From NCBI GenBank assembly GCA_018821305.1, contig JAHJMN010000014.1, positions 1 through 64,000 on the forward strand: a stretch of 64,000 bases of DNA, given 5' to 3'. The notes under the pieces are model-generated. The model ran no database searches and had not been told where the DNA came from. It saw only the letters and a list, made by a program, of their open reading frames with translations. This DNA is from Myxococcota bacterium. Lineage in GTDB: Bacteria > Myxococcota_A > Polyangia > HGW-17. The translations under genes and the position numbers were made by a program. This document shows positions 53,760 through 62,176 of this stretch, piece after piece. Position 1 is the stretch's first letter. Each line of letters opens with the position of its first letter.

Positions 53760-54530
53760 TTAAAGATTGCAGGGATTTTTTAATGTGCAGTTTGTGCACT
53801 GAGCGCAGATAAGTGTTGAGAGATCTTCAGAAAATATGTAAGTTGAATCAAAAGGATAATCTGTGCAGTCCATGGGCTTTTTATCAGTATCAATAGGTTT
53901 ATGTGCGCTTTCACCATAAAAAATAACATTTCCGGTGGAATCGACATCTACCGCTGCAGAAGGTGCATGGGAATTAACTTTGTTATCACTTTTTACTGCA
54001 ATTATAAAAGTTGAGTTGGATAAAACTCCGTCGAACGGTTTTACTCGCCCAATTACACTTACCTTGGGTCCTCCTCCGGAATACAGACCAGCACTGTAAC
54101 TTGAAAGCCAGCCGTTTGACATCTCAAGATCCGTACCCCCACCAGTCATTGTATATACTATGTAGGCATATTCACCGCCATCCCATGTTATTGCTTCAGC
54201 TCTGCCGTCAGGGCTTTGGGTTTCATGTTCGATACAGTAAATCTGCCTGCTATCATCCATTCTAATGAGGAGGGGATTCTGGTTATTGTCTTTTTGAATA
54301 TAACCAACAAAAAGACTTGTCGTGTCTACAGTGACCCTCGCGGCAGATGATTCTGCGAGCTCATCATAGGTCATTGAGCAATCAATGGACGCACTTGAGG
54401 AAGTATAATCAGATATCCAGATACCTGTAGATCCCGGCACAGGGGCGGAGTTGTGGGATGAATTATTACTACAGGCTAAATTAAAATAACATACAAATAG
54501 AAAAAGAAAATATCTAAAAAAGGCCATCAT
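53760..54530 (-). CDS. Hypothetical lipoprotein
   Basis: ATG at 54530 (an in-frame TTG three codons earlier is less likely); 256 residues. Signal peptide with lipobox NLAC, then a beta-rich domain with GGxY repeats and a Cys-rich end (CAQCTNCTLKNPC). Family not recognised. It begins 10 bases after the HEAT-repeat gene on the same strand, so it is likely co-expressed. Confidence 0.65.
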   Translation of the reverse strand: MMAFFRYFLFLFVCYFNLACSNNSSHNSAPVPGSTGIWISDYTSSSASIDCSMTYDELAESSAARVTVDTTSLFVGYIQKDNNQNPLLIRMDDSRQIYCIEHETQSPDGRAEAITWDGGEYAYIVYTMTGGGTDLEMSNGWLSSYSAGLYSGGGPKVSVIGRVKPFDGVLSNSTFIIAVKSDNKVNSHAPSAAVDVDSTGNVIFYGESAHKPIDTDKKPMDCTDYPFDSTYIFSEDLSTLICAQCTNCTLKNPCNL

Positions 54531-54540
54531 TGTCTTCAAA

Positions 54541-56466
54541 TTATTTTTTTCCGGAGCTTTTCAGCCATGATGCACAGCGCCTGATGTGCCTGTAAACTCC
54601 ATATTTTGAATACGTATCAAGCAGGGATGGGTTCTTCAGACAATTTAATGCTTCACAAACTACTGTCGTATCAGGGTGAAAAAGCTCTTTTGTGCAGATA
54701 GTTGTTGTATCCGGAGAAGACGGGGCTGTAAGGGCTAGAGCTCTTATAATTGCACCACGGTCTGCATATTGGGCTTCAAGGGAATCTTCTGAAAGGATAT
54801 GTCGGTATTTTTCTGCCATTGCTCTTGCCCTTATTCTACCAAGAGTAATCGCAGTATCTGCAACAGGATTAGTGTTAAATTCCTCAATAAGGCGTCTAGT
54901 TACGGCCTCGCCACCCGTTCGTGCACAGTAATCTAACACTGCAGCTCTGACAGGAGCAGAAGGATCATTTAGTAAATTAAGAATTTGAGAAGTAGCACGA
55001 TGATCAGAAGCAACAATCACCGCTGCAAGACGTATTGAATCGTCGGGATCCGAAAGAGCGGAAACCACTTGCGCGGGAATTTTCAATTCACTCCGACCGG
55101 GCTTCAAAGCTTTCAATGCGTTTGCTTTAATTCGCCCTTGAGAGGATTGAACAATTCTCAAAAGTAGTGGTCTAGCTTCAAACACCCCTGTGAGCCCTGA
55201 TAACCGACGTGCGAAAAGATCTGCATCAAAAACCGGCATGAAAAGCTCAGTTTCCTCATTTACAGTTACTCTTTTCTTGAATGAAGCCAGGAATTTCTCT
55301 CGATCTGTTTTAGGTTTTGATACCGGAACATCAATACCCTGAATTTCTATTTTCTGCCAGTTTGTCTCGGTAATCCATTTTTCATGGTGAAAACGAAATT
55401 GCTTCCAGGAATTTTCCATAAAATCTACAACGGATTTTCTATATTCTTCAAAGGCTGCTAAAACTGCAATTGCATCAGGTGAAAGATCTCCAGAATCAAA
55501 ACATTTTTTCATAGCGTCTTTTAAAGATTTTCCTGATGAAATATGCCTCATTACGAGTTCGGTGCAGGGGCTCTGACCTTCTGGAATTTTGCAATTGCGG
55601 TTTATAAAGAAATTTTTAAATGAATACAGTTTAAGAAATTCACTGCATGGCGGTAAATATTTAGAAGGATTAGTTAATTTTAGAACTTCTTCAAGTTCAA
55701 GACCACTTGAAATAACAGTTTTAATTGATTCGTCTGTTTGTTTCCATGAGTTAGACAACCATACTTTGAGCGATTCCTTTTTGTGATGTCCTGAAGGAAG
55801 AGCGGATAAAATACCAAGGTGATCATCACTGCCATCCGTAAGTATTTTAAGAATTTTTGAAACTACAAAGGCATCTTTGATAAAGATACCGCCATAAACA
55901 ATTCCATCATCAAGTTCATTTCCAAGGCTACCAAGGTTATCCAAACCAACCGCAATATCTTCTCCACGATTGGATGCAGTATTTTTTAATGCAGAAAGTC
56001 TCAACGTAAACTGTTTCAGTGTAAGGATTTCGTCATCGCTCCATTTTTTTGATCTGAAAAATGAAAGAACACTCGAACGAATAATGTTATTTTTATGCGT
56101 TAAATATTTTATAAGTGCGATATTGACATAATCCAGGTCCGGAAGAGTACCGAGGGCTTCAATTACCTTGAGTTTAACACTTATTGAAGAGTCATTGAGT
56201 GTTCTTACCAGGGGCCAGGCTGTTTCAATACCACGATTTTTCAGAGAATCAACGGCGGCCACTCTCACTTCCGGGGAAAAATCCCTGAGGGCGGAAATCA
56301 GGGCTTTAGTAGATTGCTCAGAAGGATAATGGCGCAGTTTTTTTGCCGCTTCTATCCGGGATGCTATATTTCCTTTTAGAAGGCTTTCTATTAGAAATTC
56401 TTCCTTGGAAGCACATCCTGAAATGGAAACAAAGAACAATATTATTAAAATTTTTTTAATCATCAT
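54541..56466 (-). CDS. HEAT-repeat lipoprotein
   Basis: 641 residues from ATG 56466 (a second ATG follows immediately). Signal peptide with lipobox ISGC. Helical HEAT-type repeats cover about 25-150 (TKALISALRDFSPEVRVAAVDSL) and about 440-610 (SALSDPDDSIRLAAVIVAS, NDPSAPVRAAVLDYCA), flanking a less regular middle region with cysteines. Such solenoids are protein-binding scaffolds. Its start overlaps the end of the DUF4178 protein gene by 11 bases, which suggests a joint role at the envelope. Confidence 0.82.
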   Translation of the reverse strand: MMIKKILIILFFVSISGCASKEEFLIESLLKGNIASRIEAAKKLRHYPSEQSTKALISALRDFSPEVRVAAVDSLKNRGIETAWPLVRTLNDSSISVKLKVIEALGTLPDLDYVNIALIKYLTHKNNIIRSSVLSFFRSKKWSDDEILTLKQFTLRLSALKNTASNRGEDIAVGLDNLGSLGNELDDGIVYGGIFIKDAFVVSKILKILTDGSDDHLGILSALPSGHHKKESLKVWLSNSWKQTDESIKTVISSGLELEEVLKLTNPSKYLPPCSEFLKLYSFKNFFINRNCKIPEGQSPCTELVMRHISSGKSLKDAMKKCFDSGDLSPDAIAVLAAFEEYRKSVVDFMENSWKQFRFHHEKWITETNWQKIEIQGIDVPVSKPKTDREKFLASFKKRVTVNEETELFMPVFDADLFARRLSGLTGVFEARPLLLRIVQSSQGRIKANALKALKPGRSELKIPAQVVSALSDPDDSIRLAAVIVASDHRATSQILNLLNDPSAPVRAAVLDYCARTGGEAVTRRLIEEFNTNPVADTAITLGRIRARAMAEKYRHILSEDSLEAQYADRGAIIRALALTAPSSPDTTTICTKELFHPDTTVVCEALNCLKNPSLLDTYSKYGVYRHIRRCASWLKSSGKK

Positions 56467-57796
56467 CGCCACTATAATTCTGAATCAAAAATAAAATAAG
56501 GAAAAACGCAGGAAAGATAATAACAATCCAGCCATAATATAGCAGGGGACTTGGATACCATGAACCTTCACGGATCTGCATGCGAAGTCTTATGTTGGCA
56601 TCATAATATTTGTCCATGTTCTGATTAGCACCAGTGGCAAATTTAAAATAATATTCTTTTCCTTTTTTTAAGCCCTTGAGGTAAGTGCGATCTACAAGGG
56701 ATGATTCACTCCAACTCTCTCCTTCATCGACTCCTTCCGCCATCCAGAAATCTGTGTTAATGGTCCGAATATGTTTATCGAGGCCGTTTGGACCTTTTTC
56801 GTAAAGTTCCGCAGTAAGCCACCAGCCTGCTTCCCTATTAATACTTGACCCATAGCGACCGTACGGGAAAGTTCCAGAATCAAACCGGACAGTAATAAGA
56901 GGACCTTTTTTCAGTTTAAATGTCACCGGTTTTCCTGAAACATCGGTGAAAATAAACTCAGTTTCTCCAAGTCTTTTAACCCGGACAACACCTGTATGCT
57001 CCAATGCAAGATCACCGGAATCCTTGAGAAAAAAGTAACCACCTAAAAGGGCAGCAGCGCCAAAAATACCCATAAGAACAAAAACGGTTTTCCAGGAAAT
57101 GGGTTTCTTTTCAGATTCACTGATTTTTTTATCAATGGTTTTATCCTGAATTTTCAACCCGAATGCTTCTTCCAGTTCCTGTTTTTTAAGGCCTTTGCCC
57201 TTAAGATACTGAATTTCTTTTGAATTATACTCAATACTGAATCGTTCAATACCCTTGCGTAGATCAACATAACTGAAGGTTTCCCCAGGGCGACTTTTCC
57301 AGGTGAGCTCGCCTTCGATATACTCAACAGTAGCGTAATCACTTTCTTCAACAGTAAAGGACTCATTTTCTATGAAGTATCGATCCGAAATTTCATAGGG
57401 GTCAATATAACGATCAGCTACATAGGGACGGAAAAGAGTATACCCGTTTTCATCTTCCTGAAGCCAAAGAGGAAAACCGGTTTCGGAGATCATGAACCAT
57501 TCATCCCAATCCCAGACATCCAGAACATCGTGTAGATCCCTCCCGGAAAGCCTTATTCTCCCGACTATTTGATAGGTACGTCCAAGAAATTGCCCTTTCA
57601 TGCCAAGTTTTAAAAAACTTCGAGGGGCAAATCTTTCCTTAAGTCCATGTTGTTGCTGAAGGGAAACTACCTGATTGTTCTGACAGACTGCACCGCAGTA
57701 GTCACAAGCAAACGTTTTACTACGGAGTCCACATCTGATGTCGATTTTAGCGGCGCAGTTGGCACATTCGATCTGTCTGATTTTTAGTTCCGCCAA
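56456..57796 (-). CDS. DUF4178 protein with zinc ribbon and two membrane helices
   Basis: TTG start after GGAGGAAATGCT; 446 residues. An N-terminal zinc ribbon (CANC ... CDYCGAVC, about 11-37) precedes a DUF4178 domain (about 60-195: YQIVGRIRLSG, WDEWFMISETGFPLWLQEDENG), a charged linker, a membrane helix (about 233-250), a beta-rich extracytoplasmic region and a second helix (about 420-440). DUF4178 is often found near DUF350 and PspA-type or polyamine-synthase-like genes; its function is not established. Confidence 0.82.
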   Translation of the reverse strand: MAELKIRQIECANCAAKIDIRCGLRSKTFACDYCGAVCQNNQVVSLQQQHGLKERFAPRSFLKLGMKGQFLGRTYQIVGRIRLSGRDLHDVLDVWDWDEWFMISETGFPLWLQEDENGYTLFRPYVADRYIDPYEISDRYFIENESFTVEESDYATVEYIEGELTWKSRPGETFSYVDLRKGIERFSIEYNSKEIQYLKGKGLKKQELEEAFGLKIQDKTIDKKISESEKKPISWKTVFVLMGIFGAAALLGGYFFLKDSGDLALEHTGVVRVKRLGETEFIFTDVSGKPVTFKLKKGPLITVRFDSGTFPYGRYGSSINREAGWWLTAELYEKGPNGLDKHIRTINTDFWMAEGVDEGESWSESSLVDRTYLKGLKKGKEYYFKFATGANQNMDKYYDANIRLRMQIREGSWYPSPLLYYGWIVIIFPAFFLILFLIQNYSGDDD

Positions 57797-57908
57797 AGCA
57801 TTTCCTCCAGTCAGTTCCTGTCCGGAATATAATCAAAATGATAAATACCAATCAAATGAATTGAGTTTGTAAAATTATCAGTCTGCCGGATACGAAAACA
57901 GAGTTTAG

Positions 57909-58313
57909 TCATGGACTCATTATGGCGGCTGCAACAATTATACAAAGTCCAATAATAATAGCTCCGCATACTATTCCAAGGGCTGTATTTTGATCAATTT
58001 CCAGCTCCTTTCGAAGGTCGAAAGGTGTAATCCAATCATAAACTTTGTAACCGAATAGCGCGATTACAAGTCCCATCAGTGAATAAATAAGAGTAGCAAC
58101 GATGTCTGCAATATAAATGCGACTAAAAATTCCACTACGGTCTTTTCGACTCCGTTTGATTTCCGGAGCAGGAGCGGAAGGGGGCGTTGTTGTGGGGGCT
58201 GTGGCCGTGACTTTTGCAGTTTCCGGCTGCATAGTCTGTGCGCTTGATACTCGCACAAATCCGGCAATTGTAGCAACCGCAACAATACTTAAAATAAAAA
58301 CTGTTTTATTCAT
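57909..58313 (-). CDS. DUF350 family membrane protein
   Basis: This encodes 134 residues with CGGAGG ahead of the ATG. A signal-like helix (about 4-24) and a Pro/Thr-rich linker precede the DUF350 core: IADIVATLIYSLMGLVIALFGYKVYDWI, then TPFDLRKELEIDQNTALG and a second helix. The core is shorter than the usual 130-140 residues with two repeats, about one repeat long. It is predicted to be an inner-membrane protein; its neighbours are both DUF4178 genes. Confidence 0.82.
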   Translation of the reverse strand: MNKTVFILSIVAVATIAGFVRVSSAQTMQPETAKVTATAPTTTPPSAPAPEIKRSRKDRSGIFSRIYIADIVATLIYSLMGLVIALFGYKVYDWITPFDLRKELEIDQNTALGIVCGAIIIGLCIIVAAAIMSP

Positions 58314-58321
58314 TAAAACCT

Positions 58322-58654
58322 CCGTTATGGTAAGTTCGTGTTATAAAAAGCATGTTTACGAAAATATGCTTTTCGGAACACTATAATAATTTCAAGTATA
58401 GCACTATCGAGAAGCGGCAACTGCGTTGCCGAGAGCGTCTTCATTATTAATGCCTGAGCGAAATAGTTCGTGTCCGGAAATTCGCTTCGCAAAGAATTTT
58501 ATTAAAAATTCTATCCGGCCACTATTAATATTTTCAACACCTTGCGGTTACTGTTCTGAGCAAAAAACCGGCGAAAAATTTGATTTCCCGTATTTCAGGA
58601 CAGTAACGAAATACCTGCGAACTTGGAAAAGCTCTATTTCAGGACATTAACTGG
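58322..58654. repeat. Gap with family A module and several hairpins
   Basis: 58330-58400 is a family A copy in the orientation of the 2601-2700 copy (AGTTCGTGT, AGCATGTTTACGAAAATATGCT, GGAACACTATAATAATTTCAAG). Then follow a perfect hairpin CGGCAAC/GTTGCCG with loop TGC (about 58414-58430), a TTCGC/GCAAA hairpin, and TATTTCAGGACAGTAAC and ATTTCAGGACATTAAC pieces. No gene. Confidence 0.7.
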
Positions 58655-58828
58655 TTATCTTTTTCCGCCTCGATAGTATCGTCCACCCCCGGTAGCAGAT
58701 TTGGAACTTCCCTGACGCGTGGATTTTTCAGAAACCGAATCGGCTCCAACGCCCATCCGGGAGGCCATCAGGGTGAGGCCAAGACCACCAGTGATAAGTC
58801 CAATGAGGATCCATTCAGTTAATCTCAT
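58655..58828 (-). CDS. Small membrane protein of the DUF4178/DUF350 island
   Basis: A 57-residue frame reading MRLTEWILIGLITGG at the start. GAGGTGGTGAAAC precedes the ATG at 58828, and the gene begins 10 bases after the upstream DUF4178 stop. One membrane helix (about 6-22) is followed by a Ser/Lys-rich tail ending GGGRYYRGGKR. Good start signals and tight spacing support a real gene. It is probably an accessory of the DUF4178 protein. Small membrane proteins are commonly found in clusters of this kind. Confidence 0.7.
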   Translation of the reverse strand: MRLTEWILIGLITGGLGLTLMASRMGVGADSVSEKSTRQGSSKSATGGGRYYRGGKR

Positions 58829-58838
58829 GTTTCACCAC

Positions 58839-59549
58839 CTAGAAAGCACCCACAGTATCTTTGGGATTTGGCTCATCTTCCGTCTGAATCTGCTCATAAT
58901 TCAGGGGCCAACCCTTGCAAAGGGAAGCACTTTGCCCATTTTCATCTATTTCCAGCGAAAAACGGACACCATCCCCTGCTCCATCAATATAAATTACTTT
59001 GTGACCTTTGCGTACTGGTGAAGGAAGAGAACCTTCAGAACTACTCACAAAGGCGTTACCATATTCAAACATAGTCCATGTACCCATATCATTGTACAGC
59101 GGTCTGAGAAGTTTACCAACTCTCAGTTCGTCATTCTCAGTTTTTGCAAGTTGATGTAACATCTGAACTATACTGTAATCAACGATGGGAACTTCAATGA
59201 AGAGAATATATACACCTTCATCTTCCTGAAGCCAGTAACCCTGCCCTCCAATGTCTATATACCACTCAAACCAGTAGCCGCCATCGTATTCATACATGAT
59301 ATTACCGGTGATTATCCACTCAGAAACATCGTTGTTCCACCTTATGTACCCCCGCTGGCCCGTATGAAAACGACTGAAGTTATCTGTGAGAGTTGCATGG
59401 ACGTCTTCTCCGCTTTCGGCGGAAATTGCCTTTGTTGAGTCACCAACATAAGACTGGGTATTGCACCAGGGGCAATTTATATAGTCTTCAAACCTGTGTG
59501 ATGAATCAACGGGTGCTCCGCAGGCGGGGCAGCTCATTTCTCCAGGCAT
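58839..59549 (-). CDS. DUF4178 protein with N-terminal zinc ribbon
   Basis: The ATG at 59549 follows GGGAGCACAT; 236 residues, no membrane segment. A CPAC ... CPWC zinc ribbon (about 6-33) is followed by a DUF4178 domain (about 55-195: GQRGYIRWNNDVSEWIITG, WYIDIGGQGYWLQEDEG). It is the soluble relative of the larger membrane DUF4178 protein 1 kb downstream. The first gene of the island. Confidence 0.8.
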   Translation of the reverse strand: MPGEMSCPACGAPVDSSHRFEDYINCPWCNTQSYVGDSTKAISAESGEDVHATLTDNFSRFHTGQRGYIRWNNDVSEWIITGNIMYEYDGGYWFEWYIDIGGQGYWLQEDEGVYILFIEVPIVDYSIVQMLHQLAKTENDELRVGKLLRPLYNDMGTWTMFEYGNAFVSSSEGSLPSPVRKGHKVIYIDGAGDGVRFSLEIDENGQSASLCKGWPLNYEQIQTEDEPNPKDTVGAF

Positions 59550-59758
59550 ATGTGCTCCCTTCAATTAAGAATGTGTCAGTGACCGCATTGCGGTAAAAGT
59601 CTAATAAAAATTCTAACCTGACACAATAAATATTTTGTACAATGCAATAGAATCGGAAATTTGGAAAAATGGTTATTCCTGTTTCCCTTGAGAGTGAGTA
59701 TATATTAAATTGTAAATACCTACAAGTACAAGGCAAAATTTAAAAGTATTTAGTTACT
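59550..59758. other. Intergenic region with hairpin
   Basis: 59582-59596 carries ACCGC/GCGGT with loop ATT. The following AATAAAAATTCTAACCTGACAC resembles ATTAAAAATTCTATCCGGCCAC at about 58500-58521, suggesting a third, weaker repeat. No gene seen. Confidence 0.5.
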
Positions 59759-60024
59759 GCTTCCTGAGTTAAAGGATCGAAATCTAAAAAGTGAATATTT
59801 GGTTCCATTCTTTGTAATTATCCATTGATATTGAGTGGTTACGCTCTAATCCTGAACCTATTTGCCTGAAAAACTGAGTTCCTGTTTAAAATTTCAGGTA
59901 ACCAGAAAATCAGTAGCAGGAACAGGACAATCAGGTAGGCAATTTCGCGCAGCGGAATGCTTTAGAGGGTCTCTTTCCTGAAGATTTTCTTTAGAATAAC
60001 TCACAATCGTATTACTCAGGAAGC
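59759..60024 (+). repeat. Dispersed repeat family B, full-length copy with best inverted ends
   Basis: A 266-bp element beginning GCTTCCTGAGTTAA and ending TTACTCAGGAAGC, which are inverted repeats apart from one inserted T. It shares AATTATCCATTGATATTGA, TTACGCTCTAATCCTGA and AGCAGGAACAGGACAATC with other copies. Near its right end (about 59935-59966) it carries an extra segment of about 30 bases absent from the copies at 33.0 and 53.5 kb. Confidence 0.82.
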
Positions 60025-60156
60025 GGTATAGTTACTGTCCTGAAATACAGTTTTTTTTATTTTTCGTCGCTTTTTTGCTCAGGAAATTAACCGTAAGGTG
60101 GTGAATTTTTGAGAAATACTCAGGAAAACGAGGGTGAGGATGAGATAAAAGCGGAA

Positions 60157-61908
60157 TCAGTTGCAGATTTCGTTGTTGTTTGCCTGACAATCAGGATCCT
60201 GGCAATCTCTGAGACCGTCGAAGTCATTGTCAATGTCGTCCTGACAGAGCTGCTCGGTGAGGGGGAAACCGGCGCAGGTAATGGAAGCGCGGGTTCCGGG
60301 AGCTGGATTTGTCTTACGGCTGATGATAATTTCAGCACCGCGGGAGGGACCGTAATTTGCATCTGGAGCAGCACACTCTTCATTGAAGGTAACATGCCAG
60401 CACTGATTAACCGGAAGATTGGGATCGCGTTTTTGTGGGTGACCGCCCATGTATGTATCAGGACAAATGGTAATAGGTACTGTTTCTCCAGTGGAAAGAA
60501 TATCTTTTACTTCGCAGTTTGGGTTACATGTTTGGGCTTCTGCATCAGAAAGTGAAGTAAGTTTTGTACCACCATTTGCAAAGGAAGGATCCGGACAGCC
60601 TTTAAGAGGAGTAGTAATACACTGAACCTCAACGAGAGCTTTGATTTTTTCACCAAGACCTTCAAGGGCCTGACTGTAATCGGGGTTACAGATAGAAGTG
60701 TATGCCCAGTTGAGATCCGCTTCATCTGTAAGGAAATAATTTACAAATTCAAAAAGGCGAATACCGGATACTGCACCGACTGTATCACTTGGAGCATAGC
60801 AAACGGGCTGAAGTTCCGGCCAGGAGTTTTCATCGACACCCACGGAAAGAGCACCATTATTGTATGGACCGCCGATGGCGCCGACAATGGTAAGCTCTGA
60901 GGATTTGATGGTCGAGAGGAAGTTTGTATAAGTAGAAACAGGCTGGAGAAGATTGTTATTGTCATTGGCAGGGCGGGAGTGACAATTCTGGTAGTTTACT
61001 ACACCACCGGTAATAACACGCTGCCATGCGTTGTCGCATACAATACCGAATTCAGTACAGCGGAAAGAACTTAGAGGACCGAGGTTTCCGGAGATTGAAG
61101 TGTCGGAATCATCGAAGATTGTTCCGGGCTGTTTGGCACTGCAGTCGTCTTCGTCGGAAATGAAGAAGAGAGCAAGATAGGCATTACTACGGATAAATCC
61201 GGGGTTTTTGCCAGGTGTTAGTGAGCGGAGCATAGCTTCGAAGTGCTGCTCAAAGCCGCAACCGGATGTTCCAGCATCAGCCATACAACTGAAAACATCT
61301 TCAAGATCTTCACCGGTGTAGTTACGGCAACGGGGGCAACCGTCTTCGTCTGTAGCAAACTGAAGACCTGCCGGTTCTGTGGCAACACCTTCAATGGTAA
61401 AAGCAGAAACTTCACAGTTTGTCTGACTGCAGTCGTGAGCAGAACAAATGTTTGTATCGTTGTCACGAGTGATGGTGCATCCTGCTGGTTCAACATCAAC
61501 AACGAAGTTCTGGCCAACGGGGTTTGCGCAGCCGCCTTTAACTAAAAGGCCATCATCGCCGACGCCTTCACAACCACCAACGTTGAAAGTGTACGTTCCA
61601 ATATCTGGAGTGATAACACCAATATGAACGTTGGGAAGACCACCGGAGATGTCCTTCAGAACGCGCATAAGTGAACTGAAGTTGTTTCTCAGTGTTTCCT
61701 GTTCACCCCTCATGGAGCCGGAGGTATCGATCTGGAAAAGAATGTCAACATCTCGAGTTGATGCCTGAACAGCACTGAAGTCAGAGATGACGTCGGGCTG
61801 GGGATCTGCAACTTTCATGGGTCTTTCGATGCATGACCATACGAAGACCAGAGAAGTCACTGCCGTGAGTGTTGCGAGAAACCGCAGGAAAAATCTTTTG
61901 TTTTTCAT
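60157..61908 (-). CDS. VWA-domain lipoprotein with MopE-like C-terminal motif
   Basis: This encodes 583 residues; the ATG follows GGAGGATGAAAT. Lipobox VWSC at Cys26. After the conserved stretch IERPMKVADPQPD comes a von Willebrand A domain whose MIDAS is DTSGSM (61-66), interrupted by a Cys-rich insert (about 110-230). FISDEDDCSAK follows, then further cysteine-paired sequence. The end (CQDDIDNDFDGLRDCQDPDC) is a MopE/thrombospondin-type Asp-rich motif likely to bind calcium or copper. It is predicted to be a surface adhesion or metal-dependent binding protein. A close paralogue lies just upstream. Confidence 0.9.
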   Translation of the reverse strand: MKNKRFFLRFLATLTAVTSLVFVWSCIERPMKVADPQPDVISDFSAVQASTRDVDILFQIDTSGSMRGEQETLRNNFSSLMRVLKDISGGLPNVHIGVITPDIGTYTFNVGGCEGVGDDGLLVKGGCANPVGQNFVVDVEPAGCTITRDNDTNICSAHDCSQTNCEVSAFTIEGVATEPAGLQFATDEDGCPRCRNYTGEDLEDVFSCMADAGTSGCGFEQHFEAMLRSLTPGKNPGFIRSNAYLALFFISDEDDCSAKQPGTIFDDSDTSISGNLGPLSSFRCTEFGIVCDNAWQRVITGGVVNYQNCHSRPANDNNNLLQPVSTYTNFLSTIKSSELTIVGAIGGPYNNGALSVGVDENSWPELQPVCYAPSDTVGAVSGIRLFEFVNYFLTDEADLNWAYTSICNPDYSQALEGLGEKIKALVEVQCITTPLKGCPDPSFANGGTKLTSLSDAEAQTCNPNCEVKDILSTGETVPITICPDTYMGGHPQKRDPNLPVNQCWHVTFNEECAAPDANYGPSRGAEIIISRKTNPAPGTRASITCAGFPLTEQLCQDDIDNDFDGLRDCQDPDCQANNNEICN

Positions 61909-61946
61909 ATTTCATCCTCCAAAGGGCATTTGCCGCAGGTTACATA

Positions 61947-61975
61947 TATATAATTTAAAAATCCTTTTTTCACAA
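61947..61975 (-). promoter_or_regulatory. Sigma-70 promoter candidate for the VWA lipoprotein
   Basis: On the minus strand TTGTGA (61975-61970) and TATATA (61952-61947) are 17 bases apart, about 38 bases before the start codon. This indicates that the second VWA gene can be transcribed independently of its paralogue. Confidence 0.55.
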
Positions 61976-62176
61976 GCTGATTAAACCAATTTTACGGAAT
62001 AATACAATGTTCAGCACATATACAGTGTACCCCTGGAAGAAAAAAGAATGGACTAAAATTGATTTTTTTTCCAGAAAACTGATTTTTTTTATTTTCTTAT
62101 TTCGTAGTGGACTTATTTGTGATAGAGATTAAATCATTAAAAATCTGGAATATCAGGACATTAACTTCCTGCAGAA

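Noticed and set aside
60109-61545. Plus-strand frames inside the VWA gene (60109-60555, 61243-61545)
   Set aside because: They are antisense shadows of a clear lipoprotein with conserved domains; no start signals or domains of their own.
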